From Swaminathania salitolerans (GTDB taxonomy: Bacteria > Pseudomonadota > Alphaproteobacteria > Acetobacterales > Acetobacteraceae), in NCBI RefSeq assembly GCF_025994315.1, contig NZ_BAQE01000020.1: a stretch of DNA of 64,000 nt; one strand, 5' to 3'. Positions 32,490 to 41,619 of the stretch are shown in pieces; the first letter of the stretch is position 1, and every line of letters starts with the position of its first letter. The translations under genes were made by a program, and so were the position numbers. Under the pieces are notes generated by a model that searched no databases, was not told the DNA's origin, and saw only the letters and a program-made list of their open reading frames with translations.

Positions 32490-33329
32490 TCAAAAAAGGC
32501 CCTTGCGCCGCAGGCTGAGCGGCGGGCGCCTTTCGCTGACCACGACGACATCGTGGAGGATCATGGCCAGCGCCGCCGATTCCTCGCTCAGGCGCTGAGC
32601 GAACAGGCGCAGGGGCGACGTCGGCAGATGAAGCGGTGCAAGCGTCTTCTGCACTCCAATGAAGGCAACGGCCTGCAGGGCAAGCGCCCGCCGGAAGACC
32701 GGCGCGGTATTCGTCAGATCGTCGACGGGCTCATCCGCCAGAAGACGGTTGCGATTGTCTAGATAGAGGAGCCGGAACCGGTCCGGAACGGCATTCGTCA
32801 TCACCTCGGCCAGATAGGTGCTCAGCTGCTCCCAGTCTCCCAGCCGCGGACGGCGACGCGCCTCAGAAAGCGCCAGTCGCTCGGCGATGATGGCCGGAAA
32901 CATGAGTATGCGCACCGAGCGGTCGTTCAGCCCCAACGCGCCCAGCTCGCGCGCGGTCGCACGGAACACCGCCAGGAGACTGCCGAAACGATGCATGAGG
33001 CTCTTGGCGAGGGGTTTGGTATCCCGCCGCGGAATCGTGTGGAAGAGCAGCATTTCCAGCAATTCGTAATCGGCGAGGCTCGCTGCGCCATAACGGAAGA
33101 GCCGTGCGCGCATTCGCCCCCGATGGCCCTGCGCCCCCGTGAGACCGGCCCCCCTCACAGCGGTCCCCTTCACAGCGGTCCCTCTCGCAGATGCCCATTT
33201 TGTGGAAGCATCCCTCAAGGCGGCTGGTGGCGTCATCGCACCGCCAGCCCCGCTATCCTCCCCGGCGCTTCCGGCTGGAGCGTTTCCGTTCCGGGGTTTC
33301 CGCTTGGAAGGAAATGAGGATTTGGCCAT
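32490..33329 (-). CDS. RadC-like protein with degenerate, probably inactive JAMM motif
   Basis: About 279 residues from the ATG at 33329. After a low-complexity N-terminus it aligns with RadC: ADYELLEMLLFHTIPRRDTK, RFGSLLAVFRATARELGALG, DRFRLLYLDNRNRLLADEP and APVFRRALALQAVAFIGVQK. Where intact RadC has HNHPSGDP, this protein has TLAPLHLPTSP, so the HxH pair is lost while the flanking fold and the end (AALAMILHDVVVVSERRPPL) remain. The frame continues antisense through uvrD to 35600, but only the part after 33329 looks like protein. The start is uncertain; an ATG at 33236 is possible. Divergent from uvrD. Confidence 0.82.
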   Translation of the reverse strand: MAKSSFPSKRKPRNGNAPAGSAGEDSGAGGAMTPPAALRDASTKWASARGTAVKGTAVRGAGLTGAQGHRGRMRARLFRYGAASLADYELLEMLLFHTIPRRDTKPLAKSLMHRFGSLLAVFRATARELGALGLNDRSVRILMFPAIIAERLALSEARRRPRLGDWEQLSTYLAEVMTNAVPDRFRLLYLDNRNRLLADEPVDDLTNTAPVFRRALALQAVAFIGVQKTLAPLHLPTSPLRLFAQRLSEESAALAMILHDVVVVSERRPPLSLRRKGLF

Positions 33330-33356
33330 GGCCGCATTACATTCTATACCGAAGCC

Positions 33357-35573
33357 GTGACGCAATCCCCTATCTCTTCCCCTTCCCCCGATTATCTCGA
33401 CCGGCTCAATCCCGAGCAGCGGGAAGCCATCGAGACGACGGAGGGACCGCTCCTGATCCTGGCTGGAGCCGGAACAGGCAAGACACGCGTCCTCACGACG
33501 CGCTTTGCCCATATTCTCCTGAATGGCCGGGCCCGCCCATGGCAGATCCTTGCCGTGACATTCACCAACAAGGCCGCGCGGGAGATGCGCGAGCGTGTTG
33601 CGGCATTGCTCGGCGAGACCATCGACGGGCTTTGGCTCGGCACCTTTCACGCGCTTTGCGCCAGAATGCTGCGTCGCCATGCCGAATATGTCGGACTGAC
33701 GACAGGGTTCACGATTCTGGATACGGACGATCAGCTTCGTCTGGTCAGGCAGATCATGGAGCCCTATCGTATCGACACCAAGCGCTGGCCTCCGCAGGGA
33801 TTGCTCGGCGTCTTCCAGCGCTGGAAGGATCGGGGTCTGACACCCGCGCAGGTGACGCCTGCCGAAGACACGGATTTCGCAGCCGGACACGCCCGGGCGC
33901 TCTACGCCGCCTATCAGGAGCGTCTGCGCGCCGTCAATGCGTGCGATTTCGGCGATCTGATGCTTCACATGCTCGAGATATTGCGCACCCAGCCCGATGT
34001 GCTCGCGCAGTACCACCGTCTGTTTCGCTATATTCTCGTCGACGAATATCAGGATACGAACACGATCCAGTATCTCTGGCTTCGTCTTCTGGCCAAACGT
34101 CCGGAGGGCGCGCCCAACATCGCCTGTGTCGGCGATGACGACCAGTCCATCTATTCGTGGCGCGGTGCCGAGGTCGAAAACATCCTGCGCTTCGAGAAGG
34201 ATTTTCCGGGCGCCAGAGTCGTTCGCCTCGAGCGCAATTATCGCTCGACCGCGCAGATCCTGCGCGCGGCTTCCGGCCTCATCGCCCATAATGCCGACCG
34301 GCTCGGCAAGACCCTGCGTCCGGGAAGCGACGATGCCCGGGGCGAGAAGGTTCAGGTCATCAGCGTCTGGGATTCCGACGAAGAGGCCCGCATTGCCGCC
34401 GGAGCGATCGAGCGCCTGCGCGCGGAGGGGCATCCCCTGTCCCAGATTGCCATCCTGATGCGTGCGGGATTTCAGACACGTCCCTTCGAAGAGCGCTTCC
34501 TGACCCTTGGCCTGCCTTATCGCGTCGTGGGAGGATTGCGTTTCTACGAGCGCGCGGAAATCCGCGATGCGATGGCCTATATGCGGGTGCTGGTCCAGCC
34601 TGCGGACGACCTCGCCTTCGAACGTATCGTCAACGTTCCCAAACGCGGAATCGGCGCCGCCGGGTTGCAGAAGCTCCACCATACGGCACGCGGGATCGGT
34701 GCGCCCCTCGCTGCTGGCGTGCTTCATGCGCTCGAGACGGGTGCCCTCAAGGGCAAGCAGCGAGAGGCGCTCGCGACACTCATGGATGCGTTCGAGCGCG
34801 CGCGCGCGCTGCGCGAACGGGAGGGGCATGTCGTGGCCATGGAGATGCTGCTCGAAGAGAGCGGTTATCTGCAGATGTGGCGGGACGACCGCTCTCCGGA
34901 AGCCCCGGGAAGGCTGGACAACATCAAGGAGCTGCTGCGGGCGATCGGCGATTTCGGCACGCTCGAAGGATTTCTCGAGCATGTCGCTCTCGTGACCGAG
35001 ACGGAGGATCAGGCCAGTTCCGACACGGTCAGTCTGATGACCCTTCACGGCGCCAAGGGACTGGAATTCGATACGGTCTTCCTGCCCGGCTGGGAAGAGG
35101 GCGTCTTTCCGTCGCAGCGCAGCCTCGATGAGGGGGGGCTCAAGAGCCTCGAGGAAGAACGGCGTCTTGCCTATGTAGGCATCACGCGAGCCCGCCGCCG
35201 TGCCGTCATTCTCCACGCCGCACGGCGGCGGATCTACGCGAACTGGCAGGATTCGATCCCCAGCCGTTTCATCGCCGAAATACCGGACGACGCGATCGAG
35301 CAGAGCGGCCAGGCGCTTCAGGAACGGATACAGCTCACCGCCCGGAACTCGGTTTTCGCCAACGGCCCCATCCGGGGAACGACACGCCCCTTCAGGAAAC
35401 TGACCGATGTCAGGGAGGAGATTGCCGCGCCGCTCCCTGTCGGCACGCGTGTTTTCCATCAGAAGTTCGGTTATGGAACGGTCCTCGAAGTCGAGGGCGA
35501 CCGGCTTCATATCAATTTCGAAAAGGCAGGTGAAAAACGCATCATGGCCCATTTTGTGGAACAGGTCTCTTGA
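33357..35573 (+). CDS. uvrD: UvrD/PcrA-type superfamily 1 DNA helicase
   Basis: 738 residues from a GTG at 33357. Motifs: Q motif LNPEQREAIETTEGP, Walker A LAGAGTGKTRVLTTR, motif II DEYQDTN, motif III GDDDQSIYSWRGAE, motif IV ERNYRSTAQIL, motif V LMTLHGAKGLEFDTVF, motif VI EERRLAYVGITRAR. The C-terminal Tudor-like domain that contacts RNA polymerase is present (HQKFGYGTVLEVEGDRLHI). Acts in nucleotide excision repair and recombination control. The prmA start overlaps its stop. Confidence 0.95.
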   Translation: MTQSPISSPSPDYLDRLNPEQREAIETTEGPLLILAGAGTGKTRVLTTRFAHILLNGRARPWQILAVTFTNKAAREMRERVAALLGETIDGLWLGTFHALCARMLRRHAEYVGLTTGFTILDTDDQLRLVRQIMEPYRIDTKRWPPQGLLGVFQRWKDRGLTPAQVTPAEDTDFAAGHARALYAAYQERLRAVNACDFGDLMLHMLEILRTQPDVLAQYHRLFRYILVDEYQDTNTIQYLWLRLLAKRPEGAPNIACVGDDDQSIYSWRGAEVENILRFEKDFPGARVVRLERNYRSTAQILRAASGLIAHNADRLGKTLRPGSDDARGEKVQVISVWDSDEEARIAAGAIERLRAEGHPLSQIAILMRAGFQTRPFEERFLTLGLPYRVVGGLRFYERAEIRDAMAYMRVLVQPADDLAFERIVNVPKRGIGAAGLQKLHHTARGIGAPLAAGVLHALETGALKGKQREALATLMDAFERARALREREGHVVAMEMLLEESGYLQMWRDDRSPEAPGRLDNIKELLRAIGDFGTLEGFLEHVALVTETEDQASSDTVSLMTLHGAKGLEFDTVFLPGWEEGVFPSQRSLDEGGLKSLEEERRLAYVGITRARRRAVILHAARRRIYANWQDSIPSRFIAEIPDDAIEQSGQALQERIQLTARNSVFANGPIRGTTRPFRKLTDVREEIAAPLPVGTRVFHQKFGYGTVLEVEGDRLHINFEKAGEKRIMAHFVEQVS

Positions 35574-36466
35574 GTTCTCCCAGACGACATGCTTCGGCAC
35601 TCGAAACCATCTCGATCACGGTGCCCGACGACGCAGTGCCGATGTTCGAACAGGCGTTGATGACAGTCTGCACGACTGTCGGAATCTTCGAAGCGAACGA
35701 GGATCAGAACATCTGGCGCGTCGAGGGCGTCAAGGATATCGGCCATGGCGAGGATGAACTCGAACGGGCCATGACACTGGCGCGACTCATCACCGGCAGC
35801 GACGCGCCGCTCATACGCGAGCGGACGGAAGCCGAAGGATGGCTCGCACGCACCTATGAGGCGTTTCCCCAGCAGGATGTCGGACGCCGTTTCGCAATAC
35901 GCGGCACCCATCTCGCCCGTAACCGCTCCCGCGAGCGCATGACCATCACGCTGGATGCAGGTATCGCCTTCGGTTCGGGGGAACATGGCTCCACCCGTGG
36001 CTGTCTGCGTGCGCTCGAGGACATGGCCTGGCGCAAGCCGCAGCGCATTCTCGACATGGGCTGCGGTTCGGGCATTCTCGCCATGGCGGCGGCTCTTCTC
36101 TTCAGGAAGACCGTGCTCGCGGTCGACATCGAACCCTGGTCCGTACGGGTGGCGGCGAGCAATGCAAAGCTCAACGATATCGCCCCGCTCATCGAGGCGC
36201 GCCTCGGCAATGGATGGCTCACCCCCGAAGTCAGGGCGCGCGCGCCCTACGATCTGGTCTTCGCCAATATCCTGGCCCGCCCGCTCTGCAAGATGGCCCG
36301 CGATCTGGGTCGTCATCTCGCACCGGGGGGGACGGTGATTCTGGCCGGTCTGCTGACGACGCAGGCCCGCATGGTTCTGGCCGCCCATCGCCGTCAGGGC
36401 CTCGTTCTGGAAAGGCAGTATTACGAGGGCGAATGGTCGACCCTGGTGTTGCGCCGCCGTGGCTGA
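35570..36466 (+). CDS. prmA: Ribosomal protein L11 methyltransferase PrmA
   Basis: 298 residues from a TTG at 35570 overlapping the uvrD stop (TTGA). The N-terminal substrate domain begins LETISITVPDDAVPMFEQAL, so this unusual start gives normal family length. SAM-binding motifs are LDMGCGSGILAMAAALLFRK, AVDIEPWSVRVAASNA and LVFANILARPL (the NxLA/P-type motif of this class). GSGEHGSTRGCLRAL is also family-typical. Trimethylates L11. Confidence 0.93.
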   Translation: MSSPRRHASALETISITVPDDAVPMFEQALMTVCTTVGIFEANEDQNIWRVEGVKDIGHGEDELERAMTLARLITGSDAPLIRERTEAEGWLARTYEAFPQQDVGRRFAIRGTHLARNRSRERMTITLDAGIAFGSGEHGSTRGCLRALEDMAWRKPQRILDMGCGSGILAMAAALLFRKTVLAVDIEPWSVRVAASNAKLNDIAPLIEARLGNGWLTPEVRARAPYDLVFANILARPLCKMARDLGRHLAPGGTVILAGLLTTQARMVLAAHRRQGLVLERQYYEGEWSTLVLRRRG

Positions 36467-36998
36467 ACTGCGGGATGCCACCGCCCGGGATCTCCCGGCG
36501 ATCCTCGCGATCACCAATGACGCGATCGCAACCTCCGAGGCGATCTGGGCAACCTCCCCGCGCACGCTGGAGGAACGGCGCGCCTGGATGGAGACGCGGC
36601 AGGACGCCGGGCATCCGGTCGTCGTCGCCGTGGAAGACGGAACGGTGCTGGGCTTTGCCTCCTACGGCCCTTTTCGCGCCTATGAGGGCTACGCCCTGAC
36701 CGTGGAGCATTCCGTCTATGTCGCCAGCAGCGCGCAAAGACGCGGCATAGGGCGTCTTCTGCTCGATGAGATGATCGCACGCGCCGAAAAAGCAGGCATG
36801 CATGTCCTGATCGGTGCGATCACGGCCAGCAACGTCGCGTCGATCGCGCTGCATCGCAATGCGGGCTTCAGCGAGAGCAGCCCGCTCCCCCATATGGGCC
36901 GCAAGTTCGGGCGCTGGCTCGATCTTGTTTTCATGTACCGTCTTTTCGATACCCAATCTGGTGAAGGATCTTCCGATGAGCGCCATTCCTCTTTCTGA
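36459..36998 (+). CDS. GNAT acetyltransferase, phosphinothricin-acetyltransferase-like
   Basis: 179 residues from a GTG at 36459 overlapping prmA by 8 bp. The acetyl-CoA loop is SSAQRRGIGRLLLDEMI, and the family pattern RDATARDLPAILAITNDAIA and IALHRNAGFSESSPLPHMGR is that of Pat/Bar-like N-acetyltransferases, which acetylate phosphinothricin or, more often, methionine sulfone or sulfoximine. Substrate not proven. Its end overlaps the aminopeptidase P start. Confidence 0.88.
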   Translation: MAELRDATARDLPAILAITNDAIATSEAIWATSPRTLEERRAWMETRQDAGHPVVVAVEDGTVLGFASYGPFRAYEGYALTVEHSVYVASSAQRRGIGRLLLDEMIARAEKAGMHVLIGAITASNVASIALHRNAGFSESSPLPHMGRKFGRWLDLVFMYRLFDTQSGEGSSDERHSSF

Positions 36999-38745
36999 AC
37001 GGCAAGCCCTCGTCCGGAAAAGCCTCGGCGATCTCGGGGTGGATGGCTTCCTCCTCCCGCGGGGCGACGAGTTCCTCGGCGAATATGTCGCTCCCTGCGC
37101 CGAACGGCTGGCCTGGCTGACCGGATTCACGGGGAGTGCGGGGCTGGCCCTTCTCCTGCAGGATCGCGCTGCCGTATTCTCCGACGGGCGCTATACGAGC
37201 CAGCTGCGCGACCAGGTCGATCCCGCACAATGGGAATGCCTGCATCTCACACGCGAACCTCCCTCGGAATGGCTCGCCCGGGACGGGAAAAAGCACCGCA
37301 TCGGCTACGATCCCCGCCTTGTCGGAGAAAGCCTGCTCAACGGTCTTGTCTCCCCTTGTGCGGAATTCGTGCCGCTTTGCGTCAATCCCGTCGACACAGC
37401 GTGGACCGACCGACCGGCCCCGCCCGAAAGCGAGATGCGCTATCAGCCCGAATCGCTGAGTGGCGAGGGCAGCCTCTCCAAGCGCCGCAAGATCGGCGGC
37501 GCCCTGCGCAAGGCCGGGCAGGAGGCGATGATCGTGTGCGATCCGACCTCGCTGGCCTGGCTTCTCAACATCCGGGGCGACGACGTTCCGCATACCCCCG
37601 TCATTCTCGCTTTCGCAATCCTCCATCAGGATGCCTCGCTCGAGGTCTTCATCGACATCACCCGCGTCAGCCCGGATGCCGCGATATCGTTCCGAAACGT
37701 CTCGATCCTGCCGCCTCATGAATTGCCCGACCGCCTGAAGGCACTGTCGGGACAGGTGGTCCGCATCGATCCCGCCCAGACTGCTCTGTGGTTTATCCAG
37801 ACGCTCAGCGAAGCCGGCGCGCAGGTCGAGCGCGGGCCGGATCTCTGCGCCCTGCCCCGCGCCTGCAAGAACGCGACCGAGCAGAACGGCGCGCGCGAGG
37901 TTCATCTGGTCGATTCCCTTGCCCTGTGCCGTTTCCTGCATTTCGTCTCCCGTGAGGGAACCGGCATGCGCGAGACCGGTCTGGCCGATGCGCTCGACGG
38001 GTTCAGGGCGCTTTCACCCGATTATCGCGGAGAGAGCTTTCCGGCGATTTCCGCTGCGGGTCCGAACGCCGCTCTCCCGCATTATCGCGCGCTTCCCGGC
38101 GAGGATCGCGTTCTCGAGGCGGATCAGATCTATCTCATCGACAGTGGCGGGCAGTACGATGCGGGTACCACCGACGTCACGAGAACGCTCTGGACCGGCC
38201 CCGGAGCGCCGCCGAAGGCCCTGTGCGAGGCATTCACCCGCGTGCTCAAGGGAAATATCGCCCTCGCCCGCGCCCGCTTCCCTGTAGGAACGACGGGTCA
38301 TCGTCTCGATTGCCTCGCCCGCTATGCCTTGTGGCAGGCAGGACTGGATTACGATCACGGTACGGGCCACGGAATCGGCAGCTATCTCTCCGTTCATGAG
38401 GGACCGCAGAACATCAGCGCGGTTCCACGCCCGATCGCGCTCGCGCCGGGCATGATCGTATCCGACGAGCCCGGCTATTATCTGCCGGGCGCCTACGGCA
38501 TCCGGCTCGAGAATCTCCTCATGGTGAAGCCCGCTCCGCTTGGCGACAATACGGGTTTCCTCGAATTCGAGGTTCTCGGTTTCGCGCCGTTCGATCGCAG
38601 GCTGATCATGGCATCGTTACTGGAACCCGGAGAGCTGAACTGGCTCAATGCCTATCATGAGGAAACGCTGACCCGTATCGGGCCCGGGCTGGATGACGGG
38701 GATCGTGCATGGCTCGAAAACGCCTGTGCACCGATCGGAAACTGA
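36976..38745 (+). CDS. pepP: Aminopeptidase P family (M24B) Xaa-Pro aminopeptidase
   Basis: 589 residues from the ATG at 36976, which has AAGGA eight bases upstream; longer frames overlap the GNAT gene. There are two creatinase-like N-terminal domains (ERLAWLTGFTGSAGLALLL, VCDPTSLAWLLNIRGDDVPH). The pita-bread metalloprotease domain has metal ligands in YLIDSGGQYDAGTTDVTRT (two Asp), HGTGHGIGSYLSVHEGP (His), DEPGYY (Glu) and YGIRLENLLMV (Glu). It removes N-terminal residues before proline. The length of about 590 is that of the longer eukaryote-like APP1 class. Confidence 0.93.
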   Translation: MSAIPLSERQALVRKSLGDLGVDGFLLPRGDEFLGEYVAPCAERLAWLTGFTGSAGLALLLQDRAAVFSDGRYTSQLRDQVDPAQWECLHLTREPPSEWLARDGKKHRIGYDPRLVGESLLNGLVSPCAEFVPLCVNPVDTAWTDRPAPPESEMRYQPESLSGEGSLSKRRKIGGALRKAGQEAMIVCDPTSLAWLLNIRGDDVPHTPVILAFAILHQDASLEVFIDITRVSPDAAISFRNVSILPPHELPDRLKALSGQVVRIDPAQTALWFIQTLSEAGAQVERGPDLCALPRACKNATEQNGAREVHLVDSLALCRFLHFVSREGTGMRETGLADALDGFRALSPDYRGESFPAISAAGPNAALPHYRALPGEDRVLEADQIYLIDSGGQYDAGTTDVTRTLWTGPGAPPKALCEAFTRVLKGNIALARARFPVGTTGHRLDCLARYALWQAGLDYDHGTGHGIGSYLSVHEGPQNISAVPRPIALAPGMIVSDEPGYYLPGAYGIRLENLLMVKPAPLGDNTGFLEFEVLGFAPFDRRLIMASLLEPGELNWLNAYHEETLTRIGPGLDDGDRAWLENACAPIGN

Positions 38746-38760
38746 CAAAGGAAGAGATGC

Positions 38761-39786
38761 ATGGCTGACCAGCTGATACCCGCTACGCTCATCGAAGGTG
38801 ACGGCATCGGCCCCGAGATCACTGCCTCGGTGGTCGAGATCCTCGCGAAACTGGGGGCACCCTTTTCCTGGGACCGGCAGGCAGGAGGTCTGGGTGCGAT
38901 CGAACAGTTCGGCGCGCCGCTTCCGCAGCCCACCCTCGACAGCATCCGCAAGACCGGCCTCGCCCTCAAGGGGCCGCTGACGACACCGGTCGGCGCCGGA
39001 TTCAAATCCGTGAACGTCACGATGCGTCAGGAATTCGGTCTCTACGCCAATCTTCGTCCCACGCGCACCGTCGTTCCGGGGGGACGTTTCGACAAGATCG
39101 ATCTCGTCGTGGTCCGTGAGAATATCGAGGGTCTTTATGCCGCGATGGAGCATTATCTCCCTGAAGGAGACGATCCGAAGGGGCTGGCTTATGGCGCCGG
39201 GTTCAATTCACGTCGCGAATGTGCCCGTATTGTCCGCTTCGCCTTCGATTATGCAGTGGCCAACGGACGCAAGAAGGTCACGCTCGTCCACAAGGCCAAT
39301 ATCCTGAAGATCCTCAGCGGGATCTTCCTTGAGGAAGGGCGGCGGATCGCTAGGGAATACGAAGGAAAGGTCGCGGTCGAAGAGCGCATCGTCGATGCCT
39401 GTGCGATGCAGCTCGTGACCGATCCGTGGCAGTACGACGTGATCGTCACCACGAATCTCTTCGGCGATATTCTCTCCGATCTCACGGCGGGGCTGGTCGG
39501 TGGGCTCGGCATGGCGCCGGGTGCCAATATCGGACCGAATGCCGCAATCTTCGAGGCGGTTCACGGCTCGGCCCCCGACATCGCAGGCAAGGGCATCGCC
39601 AACCCGCTCGCGCTCCTCATGGCAGCGAGCATGATGCTCGCCCATGTCGGCCGGCAGGATCTGGCCACACGCATCGATACGGCAATCGATCGGGTCATCC
39701 GTATCGACGGCGTGCGGACCCGCGATCTCGGTGGCGAGACCGGCACAGCCGAACTGACGCAGGCACTCCTCGCCGCGCTGGGCTGA
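38761..39786 (+). CDS. icd: NAD-dependent isocitrate dehydrogenase
   Basis: 341 residues of the isocitrate/isopropylmalate dehydrogenase family. The isocitrate-binding serine and following residues are in SVNVTMRQEFGLYANLRPTR; metal-binding Asp residues are in NLFGDILSDLTAGLVGGLGM. The coenzyme segment HGSAPDIAGKGIANPLALLM has the Asp-Ile typical of NAD rather than NADP enzymes. TCA-cycle enzyme; a short NAD-linked form is usual in acetic acid bacteria. It could also act on related malates such as isopropylmalate. Followed by a strong terminator. Confidence 0.9.
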   Translation: MADQLIPATLIEGDGIGPEITASVVEILAKLGAPFSWDRQAGGLGAIEQFGAPLPQPTLDSIRKTGLALKGPLTTPVGAGFKSVNVTMRQEFGLYANLRPTRTVVPGGRFDKIDLVVVRENIEGLYAAMEHYLPEGDDPKGLAYGAGFNSRRECARIVRFAFDYAVANGRKKVTLVHKANILKILSGIFLEEGRRIAREYEGKVAVEERIVDACAMQLVTDPWQYDVIVTTNLFGDILSDLTAGLVGGLGMAPGANIGPNAAIFEAVHGSAPDIAGKGIANPLALLMAASMMLAHVGRQDLATRIDTAIDRVIRIDGVRTRDLGGETGTAELTQALLAALG

Positions 39787-39806
39787 CATCCGGGCGCATC
39801 ATGACG

Positions 39807-39843
39807 AAAAGAGCCGGGGAGTATCCTCCCCGGCTCTTTTTTT
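39807..39843. terminator. Bidirectional Rho-independent terminator between icd and pdc
   Basis: A perfect 15-bp stem (39807-39821 with 39826-39840) around TATC, core GAGCCGGGGAG. It is followed by T-run on the plus strand (through 39843) and by the A-run AAAA that reads as Ts on the minus strand, so it serves both convergent genes. Confidence 0.95.
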
Positions 39844-39859
39844 GTCCGAATGCCGGCAA

Positions 39860-41533
39860 TCAGGCCTGTTGCGGTGCGCGGGCATTGGTCTTCGCAACGA
39901 CTTTGCCCCATTTGCGGAGCATCTCCGTGCAATCCTCGCGGTCGAGTGAACATTCGATCAGGGTCGGGCCCCTGCGATTGGCCACGGCTTTTTCGATCGC
40001 CTCTTCCAGCTCCGCTCCGGTTCCCGCATGCAGACCGAGACCGTGGCCGGTTCCACCGTTGAACGCAGCCATGAGAGCCGCATAATCCCAGTTCTGGATG
40101 TAGTTGTACGGGCCGTCATGGATGGCAATCTCGATGACATAGCCACGATTATTGACGAGGAAGATGATGACCGGCAGCTCATAACGGATCATCTGACCCA
40201 CTTCCTGGGCCGTGAGCTGGAACGATCCATCCCCGACCATCAGAACATGGCGCCGATCCGGCGCCGCCACGGCCTGACCGAACGTGCTGGGTACGGACCA
40301 TCCGATATGGCCCCATTGCATCTCGACCTCGACCTGCGCGCCCTCCGGAAGACCGAGACGCATGGCATTGAACCAGGAATCGCCGGTCTCCGCGGTCAGG
40401 GTCGTCTCGGAGGAGACGAGACGCTGGATCTGGCGCAGCATCTCGTCATTCGTGAGCCGCGCATCCGGTGCGGCAGGCTCCGGCGCGAAAGGACGAACTT
40501 CACGCGGCTGGAGATCCCGCGGCTCACCGAAGGAATCGGCCAATGCCTCGAGGAACGATTCGAGCGTGAACCCGTCGAAGCTCCGACCGGCCACGGTGAC
40601 ACGATCCGGATCGGCCGTGAGCACGGACTCGCCCCTCGGCCAGGCGGTCCAGCCCACCGTCGAATAATCGTTGAACACGGGGGCGAGACACAGAACGGCG
40701 TCTGCCTTCTCGACCAGATCCGCCACACCGGGATCGCTCACCTCGCCCCAGTACAGCCCGGCATAGGCGGGATGCGTCTCCGGAAAGAAGCTCTTGGCCG
40801 CTGCCATGATCGCAACCGAACAGGGCAGACGATCGGCGAGACGGATTGCGGCCTTCTGCGCCATGGCCGCACGGATCTTGCTTCCGACCAGGAGAACGAT
40901 CTCCTGCTTCCCCTTCAGCCAGTCGCGCGTCGTTTCGATGGCCGCCACCAGACTGGCCCGGTCCTCGTTGATCGGGCGGAGGAAAGAGGAGGCCGGCCCG
41001 GGGCGGACGCATTCGGCATCGGAAATATTGCAGGCAATCTCGAGATAGACCGGCTTCCGGTTCAGCAGGGCAGCGCGGATCACGTGATCGATCTTCGCCG
41101 GTGCCGAGGCGGCATCGTTGATGCTCTCGGCGGCACAGGTGATCTGGCGCGCCATCTGGAGCTGGAACTCGTGATCGGTCGTACCCGTCGTGTGATGAAG
41201 CACCCGGCCGGACCCGCGATCGTTCGAGTTCAGCCCTCCGACGACGAGAATGACGGGCAGGTTTTCGGCATAGGCCCCGGCCAGCGCATCCATCGCCGAG
41301 ATCGTGCCGACGCCGAAGGTGACGACCGCAGCCGCCGCACCATGGGCGCGCGCATAACCTTCGGCAGAGAAGCCGCAATTGAGCTCGTTGCAGCAGTAGA
41401 CCTGCTGCATGCTCTTTTCGGTAAGAAGCTGGTCGAGGAGGACGAGATTATAGTCGCCCGCAACCGCGAAATGATGCCTGAGCCCGATCTGTCTCAGGCG
41501 TTCAGCGAGATATTGTCCAACGGTGAAGCTCAT
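39860..41533 (-). CDS. pdc: Pyruvate decarboxylase
   Basis: 557 residues from the ATG at 41533, eight bases after GGAG; two earlier ATGs fit the spacing less well. Opens MSFTVGQYLAERLRQIGLRH followed by HFAVAGDYNLVLLDQLL. The catalytic Glu is in CCNELNCGFSAEGYARAHG, and the thiamine-diphosphate motif is MVGDGSFQLTAQEVGQM through IFLVNNRGYVIEIAIHDGPY. It converts pyruvate to acetaldehyde and CO2. Such enzymes are rare in bacteria and known mainly from Acetobacteraceae, Zymomonas and Zymobacter. The divergent LysR gene probably controls it; the iron ADH 2.8 kb away can reduce its product. Confidence 0.96.
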   Translation of the reverse strand: MSFTVGQYLAERLRQIGLRHHFAVAGDYNLVLLDQLLTEKSMQQVYCCNELNCGFSAEGYARAHGAAAAVVTFGVGTISAMDALAGAYAENLPVILVVGGLNSNDRGSGRVLHHTTGTTDHEFQLQMARQITCAAESINDAASAPAKIDHVIRAALLNRKPVYLEIACNISDAECVRPGPASSFLRPINEDRASLVAAIETTRDWLKGKQEIVLLVGSKIRAAMAQKAAIRLADRLPCSVAIMAAAKSFFPETHPAYAGLYWGEVSDPGVADLVEKADAVLCLAPVFNDYSTVGWTAWPRGESVLTADPDRVTVAGRSFDGFTLESFLEALADSFGEPRDLQPREVRPFAPEPAAPDARLTNDEMLRQIQRLVSSETTLTAETGDSWFNAMRLGLPEGAQVEVEMQWGHIGWSVPSTFGQAVAAPDRRHVLMVGDGSFQLTAQEVGQMIRYELPVIIFLVNNRGYVIEIAIHDGPYNYIQNWDYAALMAAFNGGTGHGLGLHAGTGAELEEAIEKAVANRRGPTLIECSLDREDCTEMLRKWGKVVAKTNARAPQQA

Positions 41534-41619
41534 GGCCATGTCTCCAGATGATCTGGGCAATAGCGTAGATTTTACCTTTCGAAACTTCCAATATATAATG
41601 AGAGCGTTTTCCATATCGG

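Noticed and set aside
32490..35600. Minus-strand open frame of 1036 residues covering the uvrD locus
   Set aside because: Only the part after 33329 resembles a protein (RadC-like). The rest is exactly antisense to a well-conserved helicase and reflects its GC-biased codons.
40028..41551. Plus-strand frame of 507 residues
   Set aside because: Antisense to pyruvate decarboxylase, whose catalytic motifs are all intact.
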